DNA from: Prunella strophiata
Taxonomy: Eukaryota; Chordata; Aves; Passeriformes; Prunellidae
DNA length: 64,000 nucleotides
Reading direction: 5' to 3'
NCBI GenBank assembly: GCA_036583965.1
Contig: JAZBQD010000014.1
Span: 558,001-622,000, forward strand
Part shown: one piece after another, positions 12,272 through 23,900 of the stretch
Layout: every line of letters begins with the position of its first letter
Numbering within the stretch: position 1 is the stretch's first letter
The notes under the pieces: generated by a model
The model's database searches: none
Told to the model about the DNA's origin: nothing
Seen by the model: the letters and a program-made list of their open reading frames with translations, nothing else
Program-made: the position numbers and the translations under genes

Positions 12272-13255
12272 AAAGCTGAAGTATTCTTGAGGTGTATGTG
12301 AATTATTTTCAGTGTCACCCCGTGAATTCCAGGGACTGAGTTCTGAAGCCTTTTACCCTGAATAAAGGGTGTTGTCTCCTATAAAGTGATCCACTGACTT
12401 GAGTGGACATTTGTCACAGGAATTTGATGCTCTAACTGAGCAAGCCATTGTCAGGGAGCAGCCACAGCACTTCCCACATGTGATGGTGAACCCCATTTTC
12501 ACTTCCTTTGCTTGATAGAAATGTAAGCTACATCAAACCTCATGGAAATCACCCTTCTTTAGCTGCTTCTGGCTACACCCAAAATTTGGGAGTTAATGTA
12601 CCTGAGTGCCTTTGGTTTTGGTGTTTTTTTAGCCCTCTGCATGTATTTGGGTCACATCAGCCAGCAGCCTGCTTTGGAGGGGCTGCTGCCTCACACAGCC
12701 TGAGCAAAGCTCCACATTTAATTATTGCAGCTGAAGCTATTATGCTTGGAAACACATTACCTCTCTCAAAGTCCCCATAATGTCATTCTGATGTTTCCTG
12801 TGCTATTGATCTACCTCCTGCTTTGTGCAGCTTTGCTGAGCTGACAGGGAATGTCAGAGCTGTCTTGTCCAAAAGCACTGGGCCACTCCAGCCCTTTCCA
12901 AGGTGCTGGGCAGGCGTTTGAACAGCTCTGTGGATGCCTGTTTGATGTGTTCCAGGGTTTCACCCCGAGCTAATGCCAAGGTTCTACTCCATGATATGGA
13001 AATGCCAAGGTAATTTCATGCTTTGTAAAGCTCTATGAATATTTTTAATTATGACAAAAACGCCATGGAAATGAAGATTGTTCTGGGTTTCATTGTTGCG
13101 TGCAGTTTTGTGTGACTCTAATTTCATAGCAATTTAGTGCATTTGGCACTTTGAGATTTGTGGGTTGTCTGGAAGCATAAGAAAGTGAACCCCATGTTTG
13201 TCATGGGTTTGATAACCTTGGCTAAGGTGATGTGGGCACTGTTTTGCACACTGCT
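12272..13255. other. Non-coding spacer between two solo LTRs
   Basis: No gene or repeat family recognised. A 90-residue open frame at 12,508-12,780 has no domain and no splice context that I can support. Confidence 0.45.
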
Positions 13256-13261
13256 TGTTGC

Positions 13262-13424
13262 TGTAGGACACGAAACAGCAAAACGTGGGGAGCAGCTCTT
13301 TCCAAGACAAAAAGAGAGGTTTATTAATTTCTGACTCCAATTTATATATCTCTGAAGTGCCAGTGTTATTGGAGGGTGACAGTGCCACCTCCTCAATGCC
13401 ACTGGACAACCCAACAGTCCATCA
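13262..13424 (-). mobile_element. Short solo LTR of an endogenous retrovirus
   Basis: A 163-bp element with TG...CA termini (minus strand starts tgatggactg and ends gtgtcctaca). It is flanked by hexamers differing at one position: tgttgc at 13,256-13,261 and agttgc at 13,425-13,430. Read on the minus strand it has a TATA box (complement of 13,341-13,350, gatatataaa) and then AATAAA (complement of 13,320-13,325) about 16 nt downstream. This is the compact arrangement seen in avian retroviral LTRs. It is unusually short, so either it is a minimal LTR family or the U3 has been lost. No internal retroviral region is present. Confidence 0.8.
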
Positions 13425-13572
13425 AGTTGCTCGTCCTCAGTAAAAGAATGTAAACAATAAGTTATTTACATAAAGTGTGTGAGAAAGTTCTGTACAAGAA
13501 TGGAAACATCAGAAGGCTTTAGAAAAACTTGAAAAATCAGGGCAACACACTGCTAGCAGTGATGGATTTTCC

Positions 13573-13591
13573 TTTTTTTTTTTTTTTTTTT
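13573..13591. repeat. Poly-T tract (19 T)
   Basis: Pure thymine run between 'gattttcc' and 'gccacctcc'. Confidence 0.95.
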
Positions 13592-15032
13592 GCCACCTCC
13601 ACCTTGGTGACTGATAGTCTTGAGGCTCTTAAGTTCCTCTGAAGTACAATATTTCCCCACGCTCTTTCAGTAGAATTCAATGCCACCCTGTAAGGACCAA
13701 GGGGTCAGAGCAGAAGACAACATGTTAGTTAACCTTTGTCAGCTCAAATTTTGGGTTCTCTTCAGAACCAATGGGAGTTTTTCCTTGTAAAATCCTTTCT
13801 GCCTTGTAGTAAACTTGGGGTATCATTGCTTTAGGACACAGGAACTGAAGATATCAGCTTGGGGATGATCTTTTGCTAACTCCCCCTGACAGCACAGCTA
13901 CCTGGCTGCCTTGCTGAGCTCTGCTGACTTCTCATTTAAGGGCTTGTTCAAGGTATCAGGGTAGGCAAAGCAAACCACAGTCCTGGCATTTTCACACCCA
14001 GCTCTTCCTCTGTGGGCTGTGAAGGATCATTCCTGGAGGTGAAAGTCATGTTAGAAGACACAGTTGGCTGCCCAATCATATTAGATTGCTTTCCAAAAAA
14101 CAAGGCATCCTATGTCTGCTGAAGTAAAACATGCAAATCCTATTAGTGTGAGAGTGTGTTAGCTCATAATTGATGTATTTGACATATTAGTGTGCTAATT
14201 TATGTAAACTGGGTAGACTGTGAAAGATGATCATGAAAAAGGAAAGTGGGCTACTTTTAATTAACATTGTGCAAATAGCTGTGCAGTGGGTCTAAAAATG
14301 GAGGGGGAGTTTTATGGAGATGTTCTAACAATTAAGTTTCAAAAATATTTTTTTTTTTCCTACCTACTCTTGGCTATCTTTCAAATACTCTGGAATGAGC
14401 CCACATATAATGCACAGGAAGGCAGAAATGAAAAAAAAAATATCATGCATCATTCTGTTCTTTGAGTTTAACAGTCTTTTTGACCCCTGAGATTTTGAAA
14501 TGCTAAAGATTGAAGTTAAATAACAAACATTTTTGCCTTAGCTGGTAAATCTACAGATTTTCTTGCTATTTCCATATAATAGGCAAAATTCTCTTGAATC
14601 CTGCCAACCTGCTTTCCTTGGTGATTAGAATACCTGTCTGTGCCAATAATATATTTGCTGAATCTTCTCTTTTCTCTCTCTCTCCTTTGAACGAAATCCA
14701 CCCCCTAGGAAGTAAATTGTTAGTGAATGAAATGGGATTTTTATGAATACATTTAGGATTCCGAGCGATTTTCCCCATTCTCACATAGCTGCAGGCCCAC
14801 TTTCCACATGGAGTTGCTTTTGAAATTGTTTACTCTGAGTGCCCAGTAATTGGCACAATTAATCAAACAGTGTGACCAATTGCTCCAGTCAGCTCTTGTT
14901 GCCTGATTGATCAGCTGGAGTTTTCTGATACTATAAAAATATATCTAAAGTGAAAAGGCTGCTTGGTGATGCCATTTGGGAAATGGCAGTGAAAAGGCAC
15001 TGGCTTAAAGAATGTATTTATATTTATATTGG

Positions 15033-15051
15033 GGTATGGTACCCCCATACC
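15033..15051. other. Small inverted repeat
   Basis: Seven-base arms ggtatgg / ccatacc separated by 'taccc', overlapping a GGTACC core. It is probably chance and has no flanking signal. Confidence 0.5.
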
Positions 15052-15259
15052 ATGGAGACAGAGAAAAAAACATTCAGCACAGATTCCAGGGAAGAAAAGG
15101 ATGTTATCTGTGCAAAATTTCAGCTCCTGCTGTAAATTTCTGGGGAGAGATGTTTCCTGTAAGTGTGACTCAGATTTCTGTGAATCAATGGAGCCTGTGA
15201 GGTTCAGAGGAAGTCAGTATATTTCAGAGGTGAAAGGTGCTGACTGGAGCCCAATTTAA

Positions 15260-15278
15260 TTTTTTTTTTTTTTTTTTT
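15260..15278. repeat. Poly-T tract (19 T)
   Basis: Pure thymine run followed by 'aataaaaag'. Confidence 0.95.
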
Positions 15279-15859
15279 AATAAAAAGCCCGCATGGTTCT
15301 GCAATGTAAAGTACAGTGGAATTACTGAGAATTACCCCCAAGAAAGATCTACCCATCTTAAGCAGATATAAAATAAGTTTTCTTTTTTTTTCCACTTTTT
15401 TCAACATATATGGCTGTAGAAGGTGCTGAAGACAATGAGAAATTCCCAACCTGCCTCTTTCCCCAGCCTTTGGCCTGCTCAGATCATAGACAAAGATGGA
15501 GAAGAAAGTGGCATCTGGAGGGAAACACTGAGGATGCAATGCAAAATAAGAATAGTTAGAAAGTGCAGTGATATATTTTTATTTCTTTCACCCATATCTG
15601 CTGAGACTGGAGAGAGAACTTTAAGAGTAAAAGAGACATTTTGATAACAGACAGGGCTGGTCAAATACTTAATAGCTCACTAGAAAGGTAAATATATGAA
15701 TATTTTTTTATCTAGAATTATGTTCACAGAACTCAATCTGTTTCTCAGGCATCCTGTAGCATTCAGATACCCTGGGACAGATAAATGAAAGTGGCATACA
15801 CTGTTTAAATGTTAAATAATCTCATCAGCCTTGTGGGTATGTTTATTTCTTCCCTTCTG

Positions 15860-15879
15860 AAAAAAAAAAAAAAAAAAAA
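15860..15879. repeat. Poly-A tract (20 A)
   Basis: Pure adenine run followed by 'cccacaaaagcc'. No retroposed body is recognised directly upstream. Confidence 0.95.
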
Positions 15880-17380
15880 CCCACAAAAGCCAACTCAGTG
15901 CCTCTCCATACCCCATTTCAGTGCTAAAGGAAAGAAACATCAGACAAAAATCTTTCATATGCTTATTTGTGAGGAAAAGATTCAATGTCAAAGACAGATT
16001 TCTGACTGCTTTAAAAAGGGAAATGACCTTTTGCAGGATAGTTCACTGCTTCTCCTGCACTGAAAGACTAATAAGTGTCTGGAAGTAGATCAGGGTGCAC
16101 ATCTGAAGTATGTCAATCATCCTTGTTATGAAAAGACAGATTTTTAAAAAACCTGACAACTTGTTTGTTAGGGGGGCACACTTTTAGAAGTCACAGGGCC
16201 CATACTTATCAAACTGAAATCTAAGATGAATTTGCATTTCAACACGTAAGTGCCAACCCATGCACATTATTCTAGCCACCCTTTGCACTTGTTTTTTGTT
16301 ATTGTTTTATCCACTGCTGTCATTGAAATGAAAGGACTTTAGGTGAGAATACATTTAAGAAGGAGCCACACTTTATTTTCATAAGAGCATTTGTCACTGA
16401 AAAATAACTTTGCTTCAAAAACTTCATGGACCAGGATGACTTTTACTTAGTTTTTTTTATAAACCTCCTTTCATGTCATGCTTATCCAGACTTGCTGAGG
16501 CCTGTAAATCTTCATATAAATCTGGGTTTATACTGCAACTAGGAATAAATGCTAATTTACAGCTTTTTTTTTCCTTAGGCCAGGCCAAGTTGGTAGATCT
16601 GACAGAATGTTGCTTTGGGGTTTTCAGGGATAAGGGAAGAATTCACCATAAACCTTAAATCAAGTCCATGTAAGCTACCAGCAGGAACATTTATACAAAC
16701 ATTTGAAACCATGAAACATTTGATTTCTATTTTTCTCTGATAACCTAGGGTGGTATAGGGTAACTAACACTGGTTTAGTTAGGATGATACATTAATTAAA
16801 TAGCTGATTAAAGTAAACACCAGTGTTTTAATTCATCAGGCCATTAAATAAAGGTAAAGCTCTGGCACTGTAACTTACACAGCCTTCAAGGGGGTGATGA
16901 GTTACATGAGAAGTTCTTGAAACTCTGTGTTTGATGTGGAGTCCTCCTTGGAGGTGGTGCTCTCAAAAGGCAGGAGGATTTTCTTTAAACCATTTTTGTC
17001 CTCTAGGGCTGTGTCCTAATAATGCCTTGAAATACTTTATCGTGTTCCTGCATACTGCACATCAGAATAAATAATAAACAATTATCATCATCATCAGAAT
17101 AAATAATTCCTGCCCACATTTTACAGTAAATCTAGTGAGTAGAGACAGGACCCAGAATCAAAATACCACATTATGCACCTCTCTGTCAGGCTCTAAGTTC
17201 TCTGTGATTCTGCCAGCTGCATTCAGAGAGAACCAAAGCCCCTTAAGCCTGCTCTGACAGGTGCCCACAAGAAAATATGAGGATGTCTTCCAGGTGGAAC
17301 AGATCCTGAAGGAAAAATGAAAGATATTTGTAATGCAACGTGGTCTTGTCATGAGTCCATGCTGTAATGGAGGATTTGGG

Positions 17381-17428
17381 CTTCCATGATCCTTGTGGGT
17401 CCCTTCCAACTCAGGATGGTCTGCAATG
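17381..17428 (+). mobile_element. Possible CR1 terminal scrap
   Basis: The words 'cttccatgatccttgtgggt' and 'cccttccaactcaggat' match the extreme 3' end of CR1/ERV-type avian repeats (…GGTCCCTTCCAACTCAGGAT…). Only about 50 bp is recognisable, so assignment to CR1 on the plus strand is tentative. Confidence 0.5.
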
Positions 17429-19839
17429 CCCTAAATGACCTTTGGTGAGTCCTGGGCAGAGGTGGCAGAGCTCCACAAGTGCCATTTTTGAAGTGAGTGA
17501 AGGGAAGTTTTCCATGGAGTGAAGAACTCTGTGGCCAGTGAGCTGGTCTGTATTGCAGGAGCTCCAAAGGCCAGGGCTTTCACTGACTCCTTGTACAGGG
17601 CTGCCTTAGTAATTGGGAATATGCTCCAGCTTCTGCTCTGCCAAGAACAGTTTTTGGACTGGAGTTTTTTTTCAGGTTTCTGGACTGTAAAGAAGAGAAG
17701 GGAAAAAAAAAACAACTTGTTCAAATCACCAAAATCCCAATATCTGGTTCAGAAAAATCCACGTTTGACTCCAGAACAATTGTTCCCCATCTGAGCCCTT
17801 TTTTCTGATTTTTATTTTAAATTTTTTTCTTAAATGCTTGTGTGTTTTCCACCCAAATAAATGAAATTCCAGTTGGTGAGGTATCCTGCTGAATACTTCC
17901 TTTTCCCCTGGGCCCATGGAGAGGGTTATAGAGCATCAGTATATTTTTCTAACTGACCACTCACAAATACCCTGGTTTTTTTTGGTTTTTTTTTTTTCAT
18001 GAGTACATATAAATTATCTCATTGTCTCTATTTTTAAAGCTTTTCTGGTGTATTAATAGACTGGCTGTTTTTATTGTTTAGATTCTAGAAACAAATAAGG
18101 GTGACTGTTTTCATAGATCCTCTTCTTTTTTGCTCTGTATTTTTTTCTGAAAGATTAAGCTCTATTTACAAATTGGAATCTTCCAAAGCACTAGCCCCTT
18201 TTGAAAAAGTTGAATAATGCCATACCCCCATAACTTAAAGAGGATTCAATCCTTGAATTCTCTTGGCTGCTTTTCCCTCAGATTCAACAGCCAGATCAGA
18301 AAACTTTATTATCTTGGTGCTTTATTGAAGGTTTCATTGCAGAAATGTTTCTCACTTCTCTCAGCTATTGTTCACTCTCTTTGATTCTGATAGTGTTGTC
18401 CTGAGGCTAAAATGCTACTAGAATTTTCTACTTTTTTTCTTTTAAGTATCTTTGATCTTTAGCCTTGCTTATGCCATCATAATTTTAATGTCTAAATGTT
18501 TATAAATAAGTGGAATACTGGAGAAGAAAGAAGCATAAAATACAGTTCTAAGGACAAAAATCATTGACTATTTAAGTTCAATTTACTTAATAAACAAGAG
18601 GTTCCCAGCCTAAAGTTCCACCTACAGCTTTCAAATACTGGCAAAATTTTAGCTTCCTAAAGAAATTCACATCTCTGTCTTTCAGATAACCTCTCTTCAT
18701 CCTAAACCTGAATACTGAAGGAAATTTAGCTATGGTTAACCCCTTGCATACCAGTTTCAGATAATGCTTCAAACACTAACAGAGTAGTGAGTACCCAAGA
18801 GAAGTCTGTGTCCTTCACTTGTCTGCATTGAATATGTCTCTAATGTCCCCGGCTTCTTATAAATGGACATGTGGACAGAATTTGCCTTTTGGATTTCTCA
18901 ATTTAGGCTTTGTGCCAATATCTACACTGGGCCTGAATTTCTCCTTTGCTTTCTGGATTAATCCCCATCAAGTGTGGCAAATCTTTGCTCAAGGGCCCAT
19001 TTCAGCACAAAATAAGCACATCCCTCTCTGGCTTTGGCCACTTTGAAATCAAGCTTTTGTTGACTGAGAGTCCAAGTTATAAGGAAATCAGAAATATGCC
19101 ATGTATAAGCTGGGCAGGGCTTTGAAACACAGATTCATTATTGTCCAATTTAGCAGTGCTGCTAGAAAACAGCTTTGTAATTGTTTGGTTTAAAGGACAT
19201 TCCCACAAGGCTGTGGTAGAGTTCACCTTGCCTAAATGACTTAGAAAATCTGAAAACCATCCCAGAATCTTCTTTTAGCCACTACTTTATTTTTTGAAGG
19301 AAGAGTGAGGTGATGGCCCATTACTCTAAGTAATGGCACTACACCTAGACCCAAAGTTGTTCTGAAGTTTAACACCCCAGACACAGCTGTTTATTACACT
19401 TGCAATAAACAAGTGCCTATTTTGCTTGAATTGATCTTTGTTACCAAGGATGGGTCCTGATTTGTACTGGTGTGAGTGAGTGTGGTCAGTGACAAACCAG
19501 ACTCTGATGTAGTTTCACGTTTTGGAAAGACTGTTTTCATCAGGGTGGTCGAATGGGGAAGGTGTTTAAGCACTTTGGGATTTTGTTTTTGTTCCTCAAA
19601 GTGTTTTTGGTTTTTTTCTGGGGACATCATCTTAAGCAAGACTCTTGCTAAGGTGTGTGGAGATGGCCCTGATTAACCTGCAGGATGGCTGGGTGGGGTG
19701 TGAGGGGAGGACACGACAGGGGAGGTGACCTGAATTCTCTCCGTGTACCCCTGGGCCCGAGTATCTTGTGGGACAGAATACCTGTACCTCGAACATTTGG
19801 AGAGCTGTCCACACGAGCACAGCCATGGGGATGTTCTGC
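17429..19839. other. Non-coding upstream flank of the CpG island
   Basis: AT-rich sequence with short T and A runs, no recognised repeat and no coding exon. It ends where CpG density rises sharply at about 19.84 kb. It should contain any upstream enhancers of the promoter, but none can be singled out from the sequence. Confidence 0.45.
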
Positions 19840-20178
19840 CTTGGCTCTGCTGCCGGTACCGGGTACCAGCTCCAGCAGGAGCCTCCCAGGCCCGGTCCGG
19901 CTGCTTCTTTCCCTGCCCCAGCAGCTTCCCCGAGATGCTGGCGGCATTTCTGTCCCCCGATGGCGGCGGGGCAGGAAAACAGACCCCGGGGCTGGATTGG
20001 TGGGGAGCAGCGGTGAGGCTGCCTTTTTGCCCGCCGCCTTGCGCTGCTGCCCAGCTGCTGCGGGCCGGGGGCAGGGCCGGGCGGTGCGGGGGGCGAGGGC
20101 GGCTCCCGGCTCCCCTCTCCCATCCGCTCCCAGCGGCGCGATCGCCCAAACTCCTGGGAGGGCAGACACCACCCGCCG

Positions 20179-20223
20179 CCTCCTCCTCTTCCTTCTCCTC
20201 CTCCTCCTCCTCCTCCCCTCCCC
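20179..20223. repeat. Polypyrimidine (TCC)n tract in promoter
   Basis: An uninterrupted pyrimidine run on the plus strand containing (CTC)n repeats. It lies about 15 bp upstream of the TATA-like box. Purine/pyrimidine mirror-type tracts like this can form triplex H-DNA and are common in vertebrate promoters. The trinucleotide core is probably length-variable. Confidence 0.85.
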
Positions 20224-20235
20224 GCCGCAAACCCC

Positions 20236-20257
20236 AAATAAAAGGGGCGGGGGGCGG
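20236..20257 (+). promoter_or_regulatory. TATA-like box and GC boxes
   Basis: An A/T octamer (aaataaaa, 20,236-20,243) is followed directly by ggggcggggggcgg (20,244-20,257), two overlapping Sp1-type GC boxes. If the A/T box is used, transcription should start at about 20,265-20,275. CpG-island promoters often have dispersed starts, so the precise start is uncertain. Confidence 0.5.
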
Positions 20258-20261
20258 CAGG

Positions 20262-20306
20262 ATGCGCCGCTCGGAGGGGAGGTCGGCGCCGCCGCCGGCC
20301 GCCTGA
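20262..20306 (+). other. Possible upstream ORF overlapping the next ATG
   Basis: An ATG with A at position -3 (a better context than the two downstream in-frame starts) opens a 14-codon frame. Its stop overlaps the next ATG in a TGATG arrangement (stop 20,304-20,306, ATG at 20,306). If transcribed, it could reduce or redirect initiation to the downstream frame. If transcription begins at the site predicted from the TATA-like box, this ATG may lie just upstream of the mRNA. Confidence 0.35.
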
Positions 20307-20449
20307 TGCTGCCGCAATTCGCCATTGCCGGGCACGGCTCGGAGCCGAGCGGAGGCAGGCGGGGGGCACAGCCGGGGGTCCCGGGGGCAGAGGAGCAGCA
20401 GCCCCCCCTGCCCGGCCGCCCCCGCAGGCCGCGGCCGCCGTCCTCCCCG

Positions 20450-20521
20450 ATGCCCGACCGCCGCCGCCGGGGGGCCCCGGGGGCCCGCTCCTGTCTCCTC
20501 TGGCTCTTTGTGCTGCTGAAG
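20450..20521 (+). CDS. First coding exon, signal-peptide-like, gene not identified
   Basis: Twenty-four codons in frame, ending exactly at a consensus splice donor (aag|gtaagt, intron starting at 20,522, phase 0). From ATG 20,450 the peptide has an arginine-rich n-region (PDRRRRGAPGAR) followed by a hydrophobic core (CLLWLFVLL) and a lysine at the junction. This is the layout of a secretory signal peptide whose cleavage site would be encoded by exon 2. It suggests a secreted or membrane protein. An in-frame ATG at 20,306 would add 48 Pro/Arg/Gly-rich residues and turn the same segment into a signal-anchor. Both starts have weak Kozak contexts. No downstream exon is recognised, so intron 1 probably exceeds 43 kb, a feature of many neuronal adhesion and receptor genes. 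The peptide is too short for me to name the gene; TMEM132-type proteins are one guess with no firm support. Confidence 0.7.
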
Positions 20522-20527
20522 GTAAGT
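20522..20527 (+). other. Splice donor of exon 1
   Basis: The junction aag|gtaagt is a perfect match to the vertebrate 5' splice-site consensus (MAG|GTRAGT). It sits directly after the hydrophobic signal-like codons inside the CpG island. The frame stays open past it, as expected in GC-rich intron sequence. Confidence 0.8.
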
Positions 20528-20960
20528 GCCGGCGAACGGGAGGGCTGCGCGCCCCCTCCCGCGGGCCCCGAGCATCCTTTGTGTGCCGTGCCCGCTTTGT
20601 GCTCCGCGGGGATGCGCTGCCCTGGCCGCCGTGCCCCGGGGCGAGACGCGCTCCCTCCGTGCCCCACATGCCCCGGGGAGCGGGGCCGGGCTGAGCCCCG
20701 TGCCTCTGCCCGCCCCGGGTGCCGGAGAGCGGCGTTCGGGCAGCGCTGCGCTGTCCTTCAGCACCGCCCGCTGCCTTGGAGCGCTCGCAGCTTCACCCCG
20801 GCACTCTCCGCTGAGCGAGGATGCCGCTAACAAAGGGATGCTGCTGGGTTTGTGGTGGCACAACGGAGCGGTTCTTTTCTAATCGGCGCCGCGCTGTGTT
20901 TTAGTCTCTGCCTGTCTTCTCGGCAGGTTCGTTTTTTCAAAGTTCCGCCTCGTACCGCCA

Positions 20961-23900
20961 GCTTGGTTTCGCGTGGCGCTTTTTATCTCTGCTCTTTAGC
21001 TCGTTTCGTGGTTTCTTAAGTGTATTTAATGTGCTTCGTGTAACTTCTGAAAGAAAATGTGTGTACTGCCCAGGTGAATACTGCTGGCTGCAAATGTCAT
21101 TGCCCTAAAGAACAGAGCTCAGCGCTGGTAAAAACTTTGTTGGTGTGTTTGTCAGTCACTGTTAAGCAGAGCTCTGCAGCTAAGGGCCTGACCTTTCAGA
21201 GCCTTATAAATGTAAATGTTCTATAGAAATCATCAGGGCTCCCTGTGTGAACAAGAGTTTGCAGGATCATGTCCTAGAACAGCAGTGGTGTCGCTTCTAA
21301 AATTGACATTGCATTGACAGAACTATTTAGAGGGAAGCTTTCACAGCATCTGTTCACATATAGTAGTCAACTGTCAGCTGTCTCATTTTCATAACTGCTG
21401 AAACATACATTTATGCAAGATAAAATGCTAATATACAGACAAAAATTTGTTCCATGGAATGTGGTAGTTTGAAGGAAAAAAAAAAAAAAAGGCAGTAAGT
21501 CTTTGGATGTTATGGTCCAGTAGAAAGATGAAATTTCAGTTTTTTCACAAACGTAGAAGTGTACACAGTTTTAAGTAGCTGTTTTATCCTACAATCAGAG
21601 AATGTACATTATTCTATGTCCTGGCTTTTTTTTTTTTTTTTTTTTTTAATAAGGTGTTTATGTGCTTTATTTTGGTGGTTTTTTTACTAGTATTGCTATG
21701 GTAAAGCAAGACAGAAAATAGGTAGTTTAAATCTGTATTAAATGAATAGGAAATCTGAAGGGGTAAGGTTTGAAGGTAGCCAAGGGCCCAGGTTTTCATT
21801 CTGTTGGAAAATAACCATCACTTTTCAGCTGAATAAACCTGGGACTGGGAGGACAAAGAAAGCTGATGAGCATTAGCAGAATTTTGTACAGTAAGAGAAG
21901 GTAAAGCTGCAGCTTCAGATAGAGCTGCATCTGTATCTCCCTGTGTGACTGGATGATGACTTTGGTTGGATAGCAAGCCCAGCCCACTGTAATTAGTTAT
22001 CTTTGTATTGGTATTGAACACCACAGTAAAAGAAGTGAGACTTCAGGAGATAGTCAAAGTAAGTCTGGTTACAGGAGAGAAGTTGGGGAAGCAAGAACAG
22101 TGCTTGTTTCAGATCACCACCATAGGAGCATTTTCCTGAGCCTGAAATTCACTGAATATTCTTCAAGATCTGTGTAATTTATTTTTTTTTTTCCAGTGAC
22201 AAATAATTGAAAAGAACTCATTTCAAAACAAGGCTTTTCCCCGGTTTAGCTCTGTTCAGTTCTACCAACCTGTTGAAGCAATACTAAGATTAACCAGACT
22301 CAATTTAATAAATTGGTGCTTCACCTGGAAGTTAATCTCTTTGAGAAAGCAGTGGCATTGAACTGATGAATCTGAAGACAGGCAAAACTGATGTCTGTGT
22401 GCTTGCTGTTTCAGTCTTAGCAGCCCAAATGTCACTTGCTAAGCTGAATCTGCTTGATGTGGCCTTGATGCCCATCTGGCAATTTGTAAAATCATCAGCA
22501 GACTTTGCAAAGTGATAAAGCTGCTCAAAGCACATTTTCTCCTCTCTTCTCTTGTCTTCCAATTGTCATTATTTCATAGTGTGAAGTAACAGTGCCAGCT
22601 TTTTCCAGCTCCTGATGCTCTCTGAGGCTGCTGGAAGGGTCAGTGACAATTGGAGATCAAACAGGGACATTGCCCACTGCATGCCATGTGTCTGATATGG
22701 TTGCCCATGGGCTAGTAAGGTTTAGCTCCTTCTTTCACAGTGTGATGTGGATGCTTTCTGTGCCCCAGGGTGGGAGCATAGTATTATTTTTGGAAATACA
22801 GCAATGTGGATCTCAAACCTTTACCATTCTCCTTCTTTAGCAGGTTTTTTATGTGGTGGCTAATTTAGAAATTAGCAGAAGAAAGGCATTGTGTGTGAAC
22901 TCAGGCACCAGGATGGATTCACAGTGCTTGTGAGAGGAGCAGGGCTGTGGGTTTTGCTTCAGAGAAGACTCCAACCATGCTGCTGTAGGAATCTGTTAAA
23001 ATATTGCCATTTTGCAGTGGGTCTGTGCTCTCTGTTGGTTTGTTTCAGTCAGAATGGCTGGAAGGCAGAGTCTTCAGCAGCTTGCTCTGTGATCATCTCA
23101 TCTTGGTGTGGCAAAGGCAGGGCTGAGCGCAGCCCAAAGGAAAAGCTGTACTTCAGCTAAATAAATCAGAATAAAAAGCAGACACATTCCCTCATTCCAG
23201 TGACTGATGTTATGTTTCCCATCTTTTCCAACTGCAACCCAGCAACCTTCCCTTAGTCATGATTGCACTGAGCTCTAGCCAACTGAAGTTCTGCTCTGGG
23301 TGATGCCCCTGATGTGTCAGATGTCCCATGCTGTTGGTGGCTTGCACCTGAGAGCTTTAAGGTTGCTTTGGTGAATTATTTCTGGGGTAGAAGGTAAAGC
23401 TTAATTAGAAGACAAAAGCATCTTGAACAAGCCACACCTGGTGGTGGGACATTGTTTACAATCTGTTCCACCTCCAAGATGCAAGGCTCTTAGTGGGAAA
23501 ATAGTGAGAAAACTGGTTGTCACGGTGCTTCCATGTCTGGGCTAAATAGGAGTGATGACACTCTTCAGGAAAATTTTCTATTAGTAAAATAATGCATCTC
23601 TTATTTCCAGGAGACTGAGGTCTTTGAATATAAGTCTTATATATGCTCTTCATTTAAATCAGCAACACCCTCTTTCTTTCTCTTAGCAAGGACAACTTTT
23701 TGTGCCTAGCATGGTAGAATTTCATCCAATACTGCATCAGTTTTTGTGGTTTGAGGTCATACTGAACTCTCACCTCAGGTTCACATGGACCAAGACATTC
23801 AAAGAGCCTGAGGTTCTGTAAGACTTTACTCAACCTTACCCAGCAAAGGAAATATGTTTTCACTGGTGTAATTTTCAAGAATATCTACATCTTCAGTTAA

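Larger units (their letters stand above)
13431..17380. other. Non-coding stretch
   Basis: No gene recognised. It contains poly-T runs at 13,573 and 15,260, a poly-A run at 15,860, a small stem-loop at 15,033-15,051 and AT-rich unique sequence. The 14,110-14,290 part is rich in 'ctaattt' and 'taattaac' words and free of obvious repeats. Confidence 0.45.
19840..20960 (+). promoter_or_regulatory. CpG island with gene promoter
   Basis: About 1.1 kb in which GC content and CpG frequency rise abruptly, in contrast to the AT-rich, CpG-poor remainder. It includes a 45-nt pyrimidine tract, a TATA-like box, tandem GC boxes and the first coding exon with its splice donor. This is the usual setting of a vertebrate housekeeping or developmental promoter. 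The long open frames on both strands (up to about 396 codons) arise because GC-rich sequence has few stop codons. They are not evidence of a long protein. Confidence 0.9.

Noticed and set aside
19632..20863. Overlapping open frames of 339-396 codons on the minus strand and 381 codons on the plus strand
   Set aside because: They all lie in the CpG island, overlap each other in several frames, and are Pro/Arg/Gly/Ala-rich with no domain. GC-rich sequence lacks stop codons. Only the part ending at the donor at 20,521 has independent support.
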